Source of the DNA: Maribrevibacterium harenarium
GTDB taxonomy: Bacteria > Pseudomonadota > Gammaproteobacteria > Pseudomonadales > Marinomonadaceae
Direction: 5' to 3'
NCBI RefSeq assembly: GCF_006385675.1
Contig: NZ_VFRR01000034.1
Coordinates: forward strand, 1 to 33,548
DNA length: 33,548 nucleotides
The notes under the pieces are model-generated. The model worked only from the letters and a program-made list of their open reading frames with translations, made no database searches and had not been told where the DNA came from. Below, one piece after another: positions 27,101-33,548 of the stretch. The first letter of the stretch is position 1, and the number at the start of each line of letters is the position of its first letter. The translations under genes were made by a program, and so were the position numbers.

Positions 27101-30100
27101 TAAGGCGACCGTCGCCTGAGAACCATCGTCCAAGGTAACATTGAAGAAGTCTTGGGAAAGATCAACGTGGTAAGTAAGATCTAAGAAATCAAATGCCGAA
27201 AGGGTTAAATCCCCTTCGATATCAAAGCTCAATTGCTGACCGTAGCTCAAATTGAAGTCGGCGTTCTTAATTGACGCCTCAAAGTCATTACCCAGTTCAA
27301 AGGCTAAATTGAAGTCGGCACCGACCGCCTTCAAGTTACCAGCTTCTGCGAAGAAGGCAATATCACCGGAAATCGAAATCACATCAAAGATATTCGCTTT
27401 CAAGCCTTTTACATCGATGCCAGCTTGATGCTCGCCATCTTTACCAACCAACCCAGTGGCAAAGAGGTACTTCACACCACCCAAGTTGATTTCGCGACCA
27501 GCGACGATATTTGGCGTACCGTAGGTGTATTTAAATAACGCAGAAGTCGCACTGATATCCGCTAGGTATTCAATACCTGCAGCGAAAGAACCATTTTTGG
27601 TTTCAATGCCATAACCGCTGGACGTCCAGACTGCGCCGATATCGGCATTTTCTAGGCGTACGTAGGCCGCGCCCACATCGATTGCCGCCGTAACCTTATT
27701 ACCAACGGCATAAAATTCTGAGCCCGTTTTACCAAAACCAAAGTCACCTTTAAGAACCACACTATTGGCTAGGTTGACGTTGAAGCCGTATACCGCAAAG
27801 GCAACCGTATCTGCCGCGATGTCCTGACTGAAAGCGTACTCAATATCACCCACGGCAATGGTTTGCCCTTTCGATATGGAGGTATTGGCATTGGTATATT
27901 GAACTGCCACGGAGTCAAACGGTAGCAAGGACATACCAGCAATTTGGGCATCTAACTGACCATTTTGCAGCTCAAAGGCCATCTGATCACCCCCCACCAG
28001 CAAACCGAAGTCTGCTTCGGTTAGGGATAGGCTAGCCACACCATCTACCCCGAGGAAGGCAGACACATCATTACCCACCGCAATGATGTCATCACCGGAT
28101 TTCTTAAAGCCTAAATCACCACTTAAGGTGACAAAACTTGCCACATCGGCTTTGAAGCCCTTCACAGCGAAGGCAATGGTATCGGCAGCAATGTCATCAC
28201 TAAAGGTATATTCGGTCGTACCCACGGCAATCTTACGGCCATAGGTAATGCTGGTATTCGCTGACGTATACTGAACGAACACGCGTTGCGCAGAAACGCT
28301 TGCTAGATTGGCAACATTGGCAGCAAAAGCGCCATTCGATAATTCAAAGGCGGTTTCTGCTCCGGTATAAATCAAACCGAAGCTTGCACCCGTTACTGAC
28401 ACGGATGCCACCACACCAGCATCTAGACTGGCGCTGACGTTATTACCAACCGCGATGATATTTTGACCAGACTTTTTGAAGCCCATGTCACCGCTTAAGG
28501 TGACAAAGTCTGCCACATTGGCGTTAAGACCTTTTACGGCGAACGCCACAGTATTCGCAGCAATCGCTTCACTAAAGGTGTATTCAATGGAACCTACAGA
28601 AACACTGGTATCAGCCGCCACACTAGTCGTCGCATTAGTGTATTGAATAAACACACTATCCGCTGTTACTGAAGCCAAGGAGGAGATATTTGCCGCAAAG
28701 CTACCTTCGGACATTTCGAAGGCCATCTTACCTTGTCCAGCAATCAAGCCGAATTTGGCGTTTGTTAGGCTAACGCCGGCAACCTCACCGGCACGTAAGA
28801 AGGCGCTGGTGTTATTACCCACCGCGATGATATTTGCACCCTGCTTCTTGAAGCCGAAGTCACCGCTGATACCGACGAAGTCAGCGACGGAAGCACTGAA
28901 ACCTTTCACCCCGAAGGCTACCGTATTGCTCGCAATAGCTTGGCCGAAGGTGTAGCTAATATCACCCACACCAATTACGGTGTCTTTGGCAACTAAGCCC
29001 GTCGCGTTGGCGTACTGAATAATAACTTCATTGGCTTTCACCAGCTCTAATCCAGCAATAGCCGCGCTGAATGAACCTTGGCTCATTTCAAACACGGTGC
29101 TACCACCGCCGGTAATCAAACCAAAACTTGCATTACTCAATGACAGGTAATTATTGTCATCCGCCGCAAGGCGAGCACTTACCTTGTTGCCTACTGCAAT
29201 CAGATCATCGCCTGATTTTTTGAAACCAAAATCACCAGATAAGGAAACAAAGTCACTGATATTGGCACTGAAGCCCTTCACACCAAAACCAACGGAGCTG
29301 GCTGCGATTTCAGTTGCAAAGGTGTAAGACTGATCAGCGATGTTTAAAGTGGTATTCGCAGCGACCGTAGTAGAGGCATTGGTGTATTGGATGATGGTGC
29401 TATTGGCTCCAAAGCCACCTAAACCATCAATACCAGCAGCGAATTTACCGTTCGTTAGCTCGAATGCTAATGAGCCGTCGGCACCGGAGATTAAACCGAA
29501 GTCAGCTTCAGACACACCAACATAGGCCGCGCCAGCACGCAAATAAGCGGAGGTGTCATTACCAATCACTTGCAGTTCACTGTCTGCGCCTTTACCCGTT
29601 TTCGAGAAGGCAAATGAACCAGAGACACCAACGAAACCTGCTACATCTAATGTCACGGTCGACTGAACTTCTAACAGCTCGCCTTTGCTACCATCTAGGT
29701 TCAAGGCCACTTCAATACCCGGAACAACTTCCGCTGTGATGGCATTATCGCCAGCAAAGTCCAGTACTGAGTCATCTACGGTACTAGCCCGGTTCACGTT
29801 CACCACAATGTCTGAACCAGACATGGTGATTGGATCTATGCCGTCTAGTGAAAGCGATGTCGCTTTGGCTTGCAATGCCGTCCACTGACGGGCTTCACCC
29901 TGGGCATCTCGCTCGGTGAACAAACCTAGAACAAAGTCAGCTTCTTTCAGTTCGAGGCCGATTTGGTCGTCAGTACCACCATTTACCCCAGCGAAAGCAT
30001 CAACACCACCACCGGCAACGATCAGTTGATCCACTTCAACTTCATTACCATCTGCATCTTTGACCGTGCTGATGGCTTTATCCATATAAAAGCCGCCAGA

Positions 30101-33100
30101 CACTTGAACAAAACCAAATACATCTAAGGTCAAGTTCGCTGAAATGGTAGTCATCGCACCACGAGCACCATCCATATCTAGCGTGAAGGTGCTATCAATT
30201 CCGCTGGTCACTTCTAGATTAGAAACAGCAAAGTCCACAACCAGATTTGGATTCACATCGGCAACCAAATCAGCTTGCTCAACCACGGCGCCTTTTTGTG
30301 CAACACTCAAAGAAGTCGTCACGTCGGTGTAAGCGTAGTTCACATCCAGTAGCGCTACATCCACACCTTTCAAGGTGCCACCGAAGGTGACTGTCCAAAC
30401 GCCATCACCTTGCCCCAATACATCAACTGCTGCACCTGTGATACCAGCCAGTGCAGTTTCTAATGCGGTCTCAATATCACGGGAGCTAGCATCTGCTAAT
30501 GCTAAAGCAGAGGTAGTGTAGGTCGTACCAGCGTGAGTTAACGATAAGGTGAATGTGCCTTGAGCGTCGGATTGCACCGTTACTTGTTGCACTTCAGCCA
30601 CAGCCGGAGTGGTAGATGTGCTGGTCTCGGTACGAACCAAGCCCGCTTGCGTCATTTCTAGTGCAACATCACCTGTCAATGGCGCTACTTTAGTGGTGAT
30701 AGCACCGATATTTTTACCAGCTAAGTCACCCGCAAAAGTGATTTTCCAATTACCGGATGTTGCTTCTACCTGAATATCTGCACCGGCAAAATCACCGCCA
30801 AGCGCGTTGGTCAAAGCGGTATCAATCTGCGTTGCCGTGGCAGCAAAGTTTAGGGAGCTCGTAGTATAAGTTTTGCCATCCACAGAGAAAGACAGGGTTA
30901 GAGCGCCCTTCGCATCGCTAGCAAACTTAACATTCTGAACCTCGTTGACCTTGGCAGTCGTTTCCGTGGTGGTCGCCTTACTGCCGTCCTGTACCCCTTT
31001 TAGAGTCACGGTCACATTGTTACTAGATGCCACTTCAATTAAGGCAATATCTTGGTAGGCCAGCTTACTACCAAAGGTAATCGTGTAGGCTGGAGCAGCA
31101 GCGGTACTCTTCTGGTCAAACTTAACAGTGACCGAGTTTTTGCCGAGAACACCGTTGATTGCATCCGCGATCTTGGTCGCATTGTGGCTTGGGCTACTTG
31201 GTGAGAAGGTGATAGAGCCTGTTGTTTTACCATTCACCGTCAAGGTGTATTTCGGGAATGAGCCTGAAGCGCCAGAGAACTCTATACGCTGCACTTCGCG
31301 CAGATTGGTACCGGTTTGACTGCTGCCAGTCACAACCACTTCACCATCAACCACTGTTTGCGTACTGGTTGTGTAACTTGGCAACACCAGACTGGCACTC
31401 AAATTTTGGACGGATTTACCCTGTAACGCGCCAATAAACTCAATATCAAAGCCTGCTGCACGGGTGCCTGTGACTTTTACATTGTTGGCACCGATACCAT
31501 CAAGTGCGGCGATTTTGCTGGTTAATGCGGTGATTAGGTCTGCATCCGTTTGTGTCGCAGTTAAAGCAACACTTTCGCTATCAGCACCATACCGAAGAGT
31601 GAGACTGCCTTCATTCGCTGCTACAGAAAGGTGGTAAATCGCGTTTTGACTAACAGGTGTAAAGGTCTGGTTGGTAACCGCTGCTTGACCTTCGGTAACT
31701 TCAGAAACATTCGTTGTCACCATCGGTAACTTATGGCTAACCAATAAGCCTGAATAATCAACTCCGGACAGATCACCACCAAAGGTAATAGTAAAGCCTG
31801 TTTCTTTTTCACCAGTCACTACAATATTACCGGCCACGTTGGCAACGCCTGCCGCAGTAAGAAGTTCTTCTAACTTGTTTTTAATATCATTGCGGACCAC
31901 GCTAGAAGCGCGATTGGCTGCCACGGCAACGAATGCTTGTTTTGACAGGTACTCAAACACCAACTCCCCTTCGGCAAGATCGGTATTCAAGGTCAAAATG
32001 GTATCAAGTACGAGATCAGGCTGAGCAACTGCTTCGCCCTTTGTGCTCAAGTTACGATTAATGGCGACATTGAGGCTTTCAGCTTGTACCGTCAGCCCAT
32101 CGACACCCACAAATGCCGCGCTCGTCACACTGGACTGCAACGCCATCCACTGACGCTCGCTGTTATTCGCATCCGTCATCAGCGCCAGTGCCATATCCGC
32201 GCCGGTTAAGTCAAAACCGAGTTTATCGGCACTGTCCCCATTCACACCCACGAACGCAGACACATTGTCCGTACCCAGTGTTAATAGGTCGACCTCGACT
32301 TCTTGGCCGTCATTCAAGGTCACGGTAGTCTTGGTGCTTTCTACCGCAAAGCCACCGGTCACAATAAAGAAGTTAGCGACATTGACGTTTAGATTAGCCG
32401 CACGTAACGAAGTGAAGTTCTCGGTTGTCCCATAATCAATCGCGCCAATTTCCCCACCGAAATCGATGGTTTGTAAACCTGTGCGGTTGTAGTAAAACTG
32501 GAACTTGCCGCTTAACACTACATCTGTCACACCGACCAGCGCCGCGTCACCTAGAGCGTACATCGCGGTGGTCGTAGTAGTAGCGTCGACTTTGAAAATA
32601 GCCAAGGCTAAATCTGCATTCGACACTTTCGCGTTAATGTCGTCGGTACCTAAATACGCGGTAACGTTAGTACCCGTCATTAGCATGGTTTGGGTACTGT
32701 TGATCATCTGGCGGGTGAAGCTAAAGTCACCGGACAAGCCAACAGCGCCTTCGATCTGCGCACGGAAGCCGTAGACGTTCAACGCCATGTACGGGGAGCC
32801 TTCCACACCGGCGCCCATGGTCAAGTCTTTGCTCAGATCCCCCACGGTTAAAGTGCGTGCGTTGTCGCCGCTGTAATCGATAGTGCTGGTGTTGTATTGG
32901 AAACGCGCACGATCGGCCCAGATAGTGTCGGTAATGAAACCCGCCCCTTCCAGTACTAGGTCACCAGCAATATCCAACGCTACTGTTGAATCTTTCTTGA
33001 TTAAGATGGCTACATCACCATCAGTGACGCCTGCCTTGAAGTCACCCACACCAAACAGTGCTAATACATCGTCACCCAAGATAATGATTTCATCATTAAT

Positions 33101-33547
33101 CTTAGAGAAGCCCATATCTCCACTAAACTCGAACATGTCGGCGATGCTGAAGCCAATCTCCCCATATATAGAGAAACCAAAATTCATCAGATCTAAATCT
33201 AGATCAAAGCCTGAAACATCGATGTTCGGGAACGCAAAATCTGGCAAGTTGATATCAAACAGACTGATATCGAAGTTTGGCAGGTCGAGTTTCGGCAAGG
33301 CCAACACAAACTCAGGCAATGACAAATTCGCCCAATCGATATTCAAATCTGGGAATTTCGCTGATAAGCCAGACAAGGAAACATCTGGCCAATCTAGGCC
33401 TAACTTCGGTAAATCAAAGTCAACACTGAAGCCTTTTAGATCCAGTTTTGGCAACGCAAACATCAAATCTGGCAAAGACACATTCGGCCAGTCGATGTTG
33501 AGTTCAGGGAATTTAACGTCTAGCTCACCTAGCTTCACATTCGGCCA
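2..33547 (-). CDS. Giant modular repeat protein, internal fragment (both ends outside window)
   Basis: One reading frame stays open across the whole window: 11,182 codons with no stop that I could find, and neither its start nor its stop is inside. I translated it from both edges and through the middle, and the register (lowest base of each codon 2 modulo 3) is the same throughout, so there is no visible frameshift. The product is rich in Gly, Ala, Ser, Thr, Val, Asp and Asn, acidic, and I noticed no cysteine. I saw no transmembrane segment and no catalytic motif. It combines beta-rich N-terminal modules, an RTX-like beta-roll, filamentous-haemagglutinin-like beta-helix and several inserts. 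This resembles giant secreted or surface proteins of Gram-negative bacteria, some of which carry an LEPR-XLL N-terminus; that assignment is from memory of repeat style, not a search. The role is unknown; adhesion or an extracellular fibre is an inference. Export signals would lie outside the window. Confidence 0.96.
3100..7200 (-). other. Beta-helix region 4 with two D-G-F-x-x-I-V-I-G motifs
   Basis: About 1,365 residues of beta-helix style repeats. Two copies of I-D-N-[ST]-E-I-x-x-F-x-D-G-F-[ST]-x-I-V-I-G lie near 5110 and 4290; the weaker third copy in the window is near 21240. Near 5690-5450 is a less regular part with Y-T-D-W-R-L-D-G, I-E-W-T-L-Y-N-G and G-F-T-Y-S-P, possibly a small insert. 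Near 5050-4500 is a series of D-x-[LV]-x-[IV]-x-G-x-[GAS] strands that look like single solenoid turns. Thr, Asn and Asp turns are frequent; Cys is absent from what I read. The motif set resembles other LEPR-XLL-type giant proteins I remember. Probably a rod segment, function unknown. Confidence 0.7.
7200..9960 (-). repeat. Tandem beta domains of about 100 residues with Y-x-V-T-V
   Basis: About 900 residues that break the beta-helix with several domains of roughly 100 residues. A typical unit has a Y-[ST]-[VL]-[ST]-[VI]-x-[GAV] strand (near 9320, 8810 and 7430), a polar loop with T-W-x-[EN] or S-W-S-E, an amphipathic helix of A-x-[LI]-x-x-[LI], then V-V-x-D-A-[AT]-x-[RK]-[TL]-[LI]-[TE]-[LI]-T-A. 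Good copies of the final strand lie near 9130 and 8690, and near 7300. At least five copies can be seen, most diverged. Other copies lack the helix. Near 9770 is a run of four Gly within a Thr/Ser/Gly-rich linker. The strand-helix-strand plan resembles the EVQ domains at the other end of the window, but I cannot say they are homologous. No named family is certain. Confidence 0.75.
9960..12890 (-). other. Beta-helix region 3
   Basis: About 975 residues of short alternating strands with G-x-[ILV] or N-x-[ILV] turns, of the same style as the other beta-helix blocks. Recurring motifs include T-[IV]-x-A-x-G-[DN]-[IV] and L-x-L-x-[AS]-[KAN]. Several stretches are Thr/Ser/Ala rich. Between about 11160 and 11000 is an interruption with E-Y-R-A-G-E-K-F-L-F and R-F-F-N-A-P-E, which carries charged and aromatic residues not seen in the rod around it. 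The last part, near 10000-9960, loses the pattern and runs into the domains of about 100 residues. No catalytic or binding residues are visible. It is probably an extracellular rod segment. Confidence 0.7.
12890..14700 (-). other. Trp/Tyr-rich charged island inside the beta-helix
   Basis: About 600 residues that do not look like the rod on either side. It has many Trp, Tyr, Lys, Arg and Glu and long stretches without Gly-rich turns. Landmarks are V-V-Q-V-L-T-E-T-I-Q near 14680, the lone LNDAQRQ / N-A-L-G-Y repeat near 14270, W-G-T-T-W-N-G-P-S-W-M-N near 14090, W-K-D-K-Y-V-Y-M-P near 14010, S-W-T-W-G-T-P near 13650, and between 13400 and 12900 a run with R-F-K-Y-W-T-S-W, Y-M-G-W-G-W-K-D-V, K-V-Y-W-A-R-Y-R and several T-x-E-x-R motifs. 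A T-E-x-x-T-K-D-E-T linker leads back to the beta-helix. This may be a separate folded domain, possibly ligand binding. No known family is recognised. Confidence 0.8.
14700..18600 (-). other. Beta-helix region 2 with haemagglutinin-like repeats
   Basis: About 1,300 residues of short strands with G-x-[ILV]-x-[ILV]-x-[AST] and N-x-D turns, with no fixed period. Recurring elements include A-G-G-x-[IV] (for example near 17885, 17565 and 16130), the series x-W-x-G-x-D-[AS]-x-[LV]-[DN]-[LI] near 15825 and 18110, and S-x-G-N-I-T-L. Near 17500-17300 is a D-K-Y-D-S-R-G-Q-F and R-G-G-V-E-A-K-A-S stretch of mixed type. Near 17200-16960 is a more globular Asp/Lys-rich segment (V-T-D-S-P-T-G-T-P-A-E-G-T-T), which interrupts the rod. 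The whole is typical of filamentous-haemagglutinin-like adhesin stalks; the match is by style, not search. It ends where the Val/Trp/Tyr-rich island begins. Confidence 0.7.
18600..20290 (-). repeat. Aromatic repeat cluster: LSxAQ / LGY / YYN / W-G
   Basis: About eight diverged repeats of roughly 40-85 residues, all in one frame. Each has L-[ST]-x-[AE]-Q-[KQR], then V-A-x-x-L-G-Y about ten residues on, often Y-Y-N or Y-Y-x some 8-10 residues later, then F-x-Q-G-x-x-x-D-Y and an x-I-x-W-[GA] with a following G-x-P-A. The LSxAQ-type motifs lie near 20240, 19930, 19740, 19615, 19415, 19210, 19015 and 18790. One lone copy (LNDAQ with A-L-G-Y) lies at about 14270. The units are rich in Tyr, Trp, Phe and Asp, unlike the beta-helix around them, and the Ala/Gln-rich part suggests a helix followed by an aromatic turn. 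I do not recognise a named family. A role in ligand binding or cross-linking is speculative. Confidence 0.85.
20290..21940 (-). other. Beta-helix region 1 after the RTX-like segment
   Basis: About 550 residues of alternating short strands with G-x-[ILV]-x-[ILV] and N or D turns, the style of filamentous-haemagglutinin beta-helix repeats. Near 21240 is M-x-D-L-x-A-L-x-N-G-F followed by I-x-I-G-H, one of three copies of a D-G/N-G-F-x-x-I-x-I-G motif (others near 5110 and 4290). Around 21060-20990 is S-T-E-R-L-T-L-D-A-R and an E-x-x-R-N-N-I-H segment. Repeat lengths vary, so no fixed period is seen. This is probably an extracellular rod segment. It ends with an N-Y-G-E-T-F-N-D-Y-A turn near 20450 and leads through about 60 residues of mixed sequence into the aromatic repeat cluster. 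Confidence 0.7.
21940..22335 (-). repeat. RTX-like Gly-Asp repeats, putative calcium-binding beta-roll
   Basis: Clear G-G-x-G-N-D-T motifs lie at 22313-22333, 22250-22270 and 22190-22210, with G-D-K-G-N-D-N at 22133-22153 and weaker G-A-G-A-S-D, G-T-G-D-D-T and G-G-S-G-A-D-T copies down to about 21940. The four best are spaced 63, 60 and 57 bp, that is about 19-21 residues, with a degenerate nonapeptide between each pair. The known RTX family binds calcium with GGxGxDxUx nonapeptides, two of which form one turn of a beta-roll; the spacing here fits one canonical strand per turn. This would make a calcium-dependent hinge in the middle of the protein, which is inference. In RTX toxins and adhesins these repeats usually sit near the C-terminus. 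Confidence 0.85.
22336..22625 (-). other. Aromatic junction module with G-Y-S-W-S-W-G motif
   Basis: About 95 residues joining the modular half to the RTX-like beta-roll. The start is S-G-G-Y-S-W-S-W-G-A-P-P near 22600, followed by a Q-I-G-D-V-L-Y-L-H-M-G-D stretch, an acidic and Tyr-rich loop (Y-G-D, Y-H-E-S-Y-R-I-E-S), then V-T-V-S-A-L-G-V and V-K-R-I-V-A-T, ending at the first G-G-x-G-N-D. I recall similar W-S-W plus L-Y-L-N-M-G-P motifs just before the RTX-like part of other giant proteins, so it may be a conserved domain border; this is from memory and should be searched. The two Trp and clustered Asp/His are unusual in this protein. Function unknown. Confidence 0.6.
22580..24300 (-). 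other. Met/Phe-rich amphipathic beta region
   Basis: About 570 residues with alternating hydrophobic residues and few repeats of fixed length. Recurring small motifs include [ML]-Q-I-N-T-[GT] (near 23440 and 23085), SGS or SGY followed by acidic residues, L-D-[LI]-x-[LI] and [FL]-G-F-[IV]-E. The region looks like a string of long amphipathic beta strands, as in a shell or wide beta sheet, with more Met and Phe than the repeats on either side. I see no signal peptide or helix long enough for a membrane segment. It leads straight into the WSWG junction at about 22600. In giant repeat proteins I recall, such a stretch sits just before an RTX-like segment, so it may be a conserved part of the architecture. 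Function unknown. Confidence 0.6.
24300..27332 (-). repeat. Six longer beta modules with F-x-G-V-G and acidic motif
   Basis: Six modules of about 157-187 residues, marked by F-[AVY]-G-x-[GN] near 27060, 26580, 26110, 25580, 25040 and 24480. The motif is usually followed by an acidic Asp-Asp pair and V-G-[LV], then an A or V-rich strand pair, a tryptophan or tyrosine strand, V-G-[MVI]-D-G or G-M-V-G-V, and a V-x-[IL]-N-T turn leading into D-Y-S or D-F. Good examples are RDDGVGL near 26115 and SDDGVGV near 25045. The Asp pairs could bind calcium, but that is only an inference. The last module carries an insert of about 13 residues with E-E-N-P at 24480. Each module probably folds as a beta sandwich or open beta sheet. 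These are relatives of the copies before and after the EVQ block. Confidence 0.75.
27332..29572 (-). repeat. Array of six tandem units, five of exactly 124 residues
   Basis: Six consecutive units begin with the motif [IQY]-[AV]-[VI]-G-N, whose lowest bases are 29558, 29186, 28814, 28442, 28070 and 27698. The five spacings are all exactly 372 bp (124 codons); the sixth unit, to the related KAVGA at 27317, is 381 bp. Each unit reads: I-A-V-G-N-x-[VT]-S-A-x-L, then A-x-F-G-L-[IL], then a [FS]-E-[ML]-x-x-G-x-F-x-A-x-I strand, Q-Y-[TA]-[NS]-A at the middle, Y-[TA]-F with I-A-[AS]-x-[TS]-[VI], and finally V-[KY]-G-[FL] and SGD-x-GF-x-K. The copies are clearly diverged in sequence yet have almost no length changes, which points to a fixed fold rather than recent duplication. 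Predicted all-beta. The sixth unit is more diverged. No named family is recognised. Confidence 0.9.
29572..30320 (-). other. Linking modules between EVQ block and 124-residue array
   Basis: About 250 residues that return to the module style seen before the EVQ block. Landmarks are DVFGFVQVSGGF near 30110, FAGVNGG with TDDQIGLEL near 29980, RQWTALQA near 29890, LDGIDPIT near 29845, V-V-N-V-N-R near 29800, then DVAGFVGVSGSFAFSKTG near 29620. The order of motifs (GF-x-x-[VL]-SG-x-F, F-A-G-V-x-G, acidic loop, W-x-A-L-Q, GIDP or GVDG, N-V-N-R) matches the module at 32380-32030 closely, so the two were probably adjacent relatives before the EVQ domains came between them. That history is inference. 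No enzyme motif is seen. Confidence 0.7.
30320..32020 (-). repeat. About five EVQ-type beta domains of roughly 100 residues
   Basis: About five tandem domains of roughly 100-120 residues. The best copies begin with E-V-Q plus hydrophobics (near 31290, 30940 and 30600) and end in [IV]-T-F-G-G-x-L-[AKS]-G-x-[DN]-[IV]. Between them are a G-x-[FL]-x-L strand pair, a T-T or T-G turn, an amphipathic A-x-x-I-x-x-A-[IL] helix and an x-V-x-V strand. The two copies nearest 32000 and 31650 are more diverged and lack a clean EVQ start. Linkers carry Thr/Ser-rich runs with alternating V-T. I recall this strand-helix-strand repeat from many large planctomycete and proteobacterial surface proteins; I cannot name a Pfam family with certainty. 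The block sits inside the module array and separates its first copies from the rest, as if inserted. Confidence 0.75.
32020..33200 (-). other. N-terminal SGDF/FVGV beta modules
   Basis: This stretch, about 390 residues, holds the first copies of the module type that dominates the protein down to 24300. Each copy has a [LF]SGD[FM]xF segment (near 33115 and 32720), a short loop, a V-x-A-x-[LF]-G segment, then a beta-rich tail ending in Q-Y-N-x-S-T or similar. Around 32240 is the motif F-V-G-V-N-G followed by an acidic run and L-G-F-D-L, and near 32140 comes RQWMALQ, then FVGVDGL and V-A-I-N-R. These landmarks recur in copies near 29990, 27060, 26580, 26110, 25580, 25040 and 24480. I recall similar motifs from other giant repeat proteins in which the two motif types alternate. 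No catalytic residues are visible and each module is probably a small beta domain. It runs directly into the EVQ-type domains. Confidence 0.7.
33236..33547 (-). repeat. Two 52-residue Trp-Pro/Leu-Pro-Lys-Leu repeats
   Basis: Residues 1-52 and 53-104 of the visible protein are two copies of one 52-residue unit (156 bp). Shared landmarks are W-P-[ND]-V at the unit start, K-F-P-[ED]-LNIDW about 12 residues in, then SLP and A-L-P-K-L-D-L. The DNA copies are also alike, for example around 33486 and 33330. The pattern is alternating hydrophobic with regularly placed Pro, Asp and Trp, followed by a similar but looser stretch rich in F-D-x-x-L-P-x-F down to about 33200. The first copy touches the window edge, so more copies may lie upstream in the gene. 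I do not recognise a named family. An extended beta or solenoid structure is likely, but that is inference. Confidence 0.85.
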
Positions 33548-33548
33548 A

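Noticed and set aside
27332..29572. Tandem spacing suggesting a CRISPR array or noncoding satellite
   Set aside because: The unit is 372 bp, far too long for CRISPR, the copies are diverged and they translate to the same protein motif in frame. This is a protein repeat.
2..33547. Several separate adjacent genes
   Set aside because: The same register and no stop are seen at every place I translated, and the borders between regions are domain borders without start, Shine-Dalgarno or stop signals.
2..33547. tRNA, rRNA, insertion sequence or promoter elements
   Set aside because: I saw no cloverleaf, no rRNA-like sequence, no inverted-repeat-bounded transposase frame and no noncoding gap in which a promoter or terminator would be expected.

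Overview
The window appears to lie entirely inside one giant protein-coding gene on the minus strand. Reading the reverse complement with codons whose lowest coordinate is 2 modulo 3, I can follow one open frame from base 33547 down to base 2: 11,182 codons, no in-frame stop, no intergenic gap, and both ends of the gene outside the window. The visible part alone would be a protein of roughly 1.1 MDa (rough estimate from length). I see no other credible gene, RNA gene, insertion sequence, CRISPR array, promoter or terminator.

The composition is that of a secreted bacterial surface or extracellular protein: rich in Gly, Ala, Ser, Thr, Val, Asp and Asn, acidic, poor in Lys and Arg, and with no cysteine that I noticed. 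Base composition is near 50% GC. The mixture of filamentous-haemagglutinin-like beta-helix repeats, RTX-like glycine/aspartate repeats and long arrays of beta-rich modules fits the giant repeat proteins annotated in marine and environmental Gram-negative bacteria, some carrying an LEPR-XLL N-terminal motif. A marine gammaproteobacterium is a plausible host, but this is weakly supported.

Layout in protein order (high to low coordinate; residue 1 = the first full codon at 33547): (1) 33547-33200, two 52-residue Trp-Pro/Leu-Pro units; (2) 33200-32020, SGDF/FVGV beta modules; (3) 32020-30320, about five EVQ-type domains; (4) 30320-27332, more modules, including six tandem units of which five are exactly 124 residues; (5) 27332-24300, modules of about 157-187 residues with F-x-G-V-G / Asp-Asp / IN-T motifs; (6) 24300-22580, Met/Phe-rich amphipathic beta region; (7) 22620-21940, a WSWG junction followed by an RTX-like beta-roll; (8) 21940-20290, beta-helix; (9) 20290-18600, an aromatic W-G/P-A/LSxAQ/LGY/YY repeat cluster; (10) 18600-14700, beta-helix; (11) 14700-12890, a Trp/Tyr/Lys/Glu-rich island; (12) 12890-9960, beta-helix; (13) 9960-7200, domains of about 100 residues; (14) 7200-2, beta-helix ending in five 212-244-residue super-repeats that run off the window.

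The order suggests a long extracellular fibre built by module duplication: a modular N-terminal half, a putative Ca2+-binding hinge in the middle, then a beta-helix rod interrupted by at least three globular or aromatic inserts. Function (adhesion, biofilm, predation, defence or structure) cannot be decided from the window. The most novel items are the size of the frame, the aromatic repeat cluster with its lone copy about 4.5 kb further along, the aromatic island, and the register-perfect 372-bp array.
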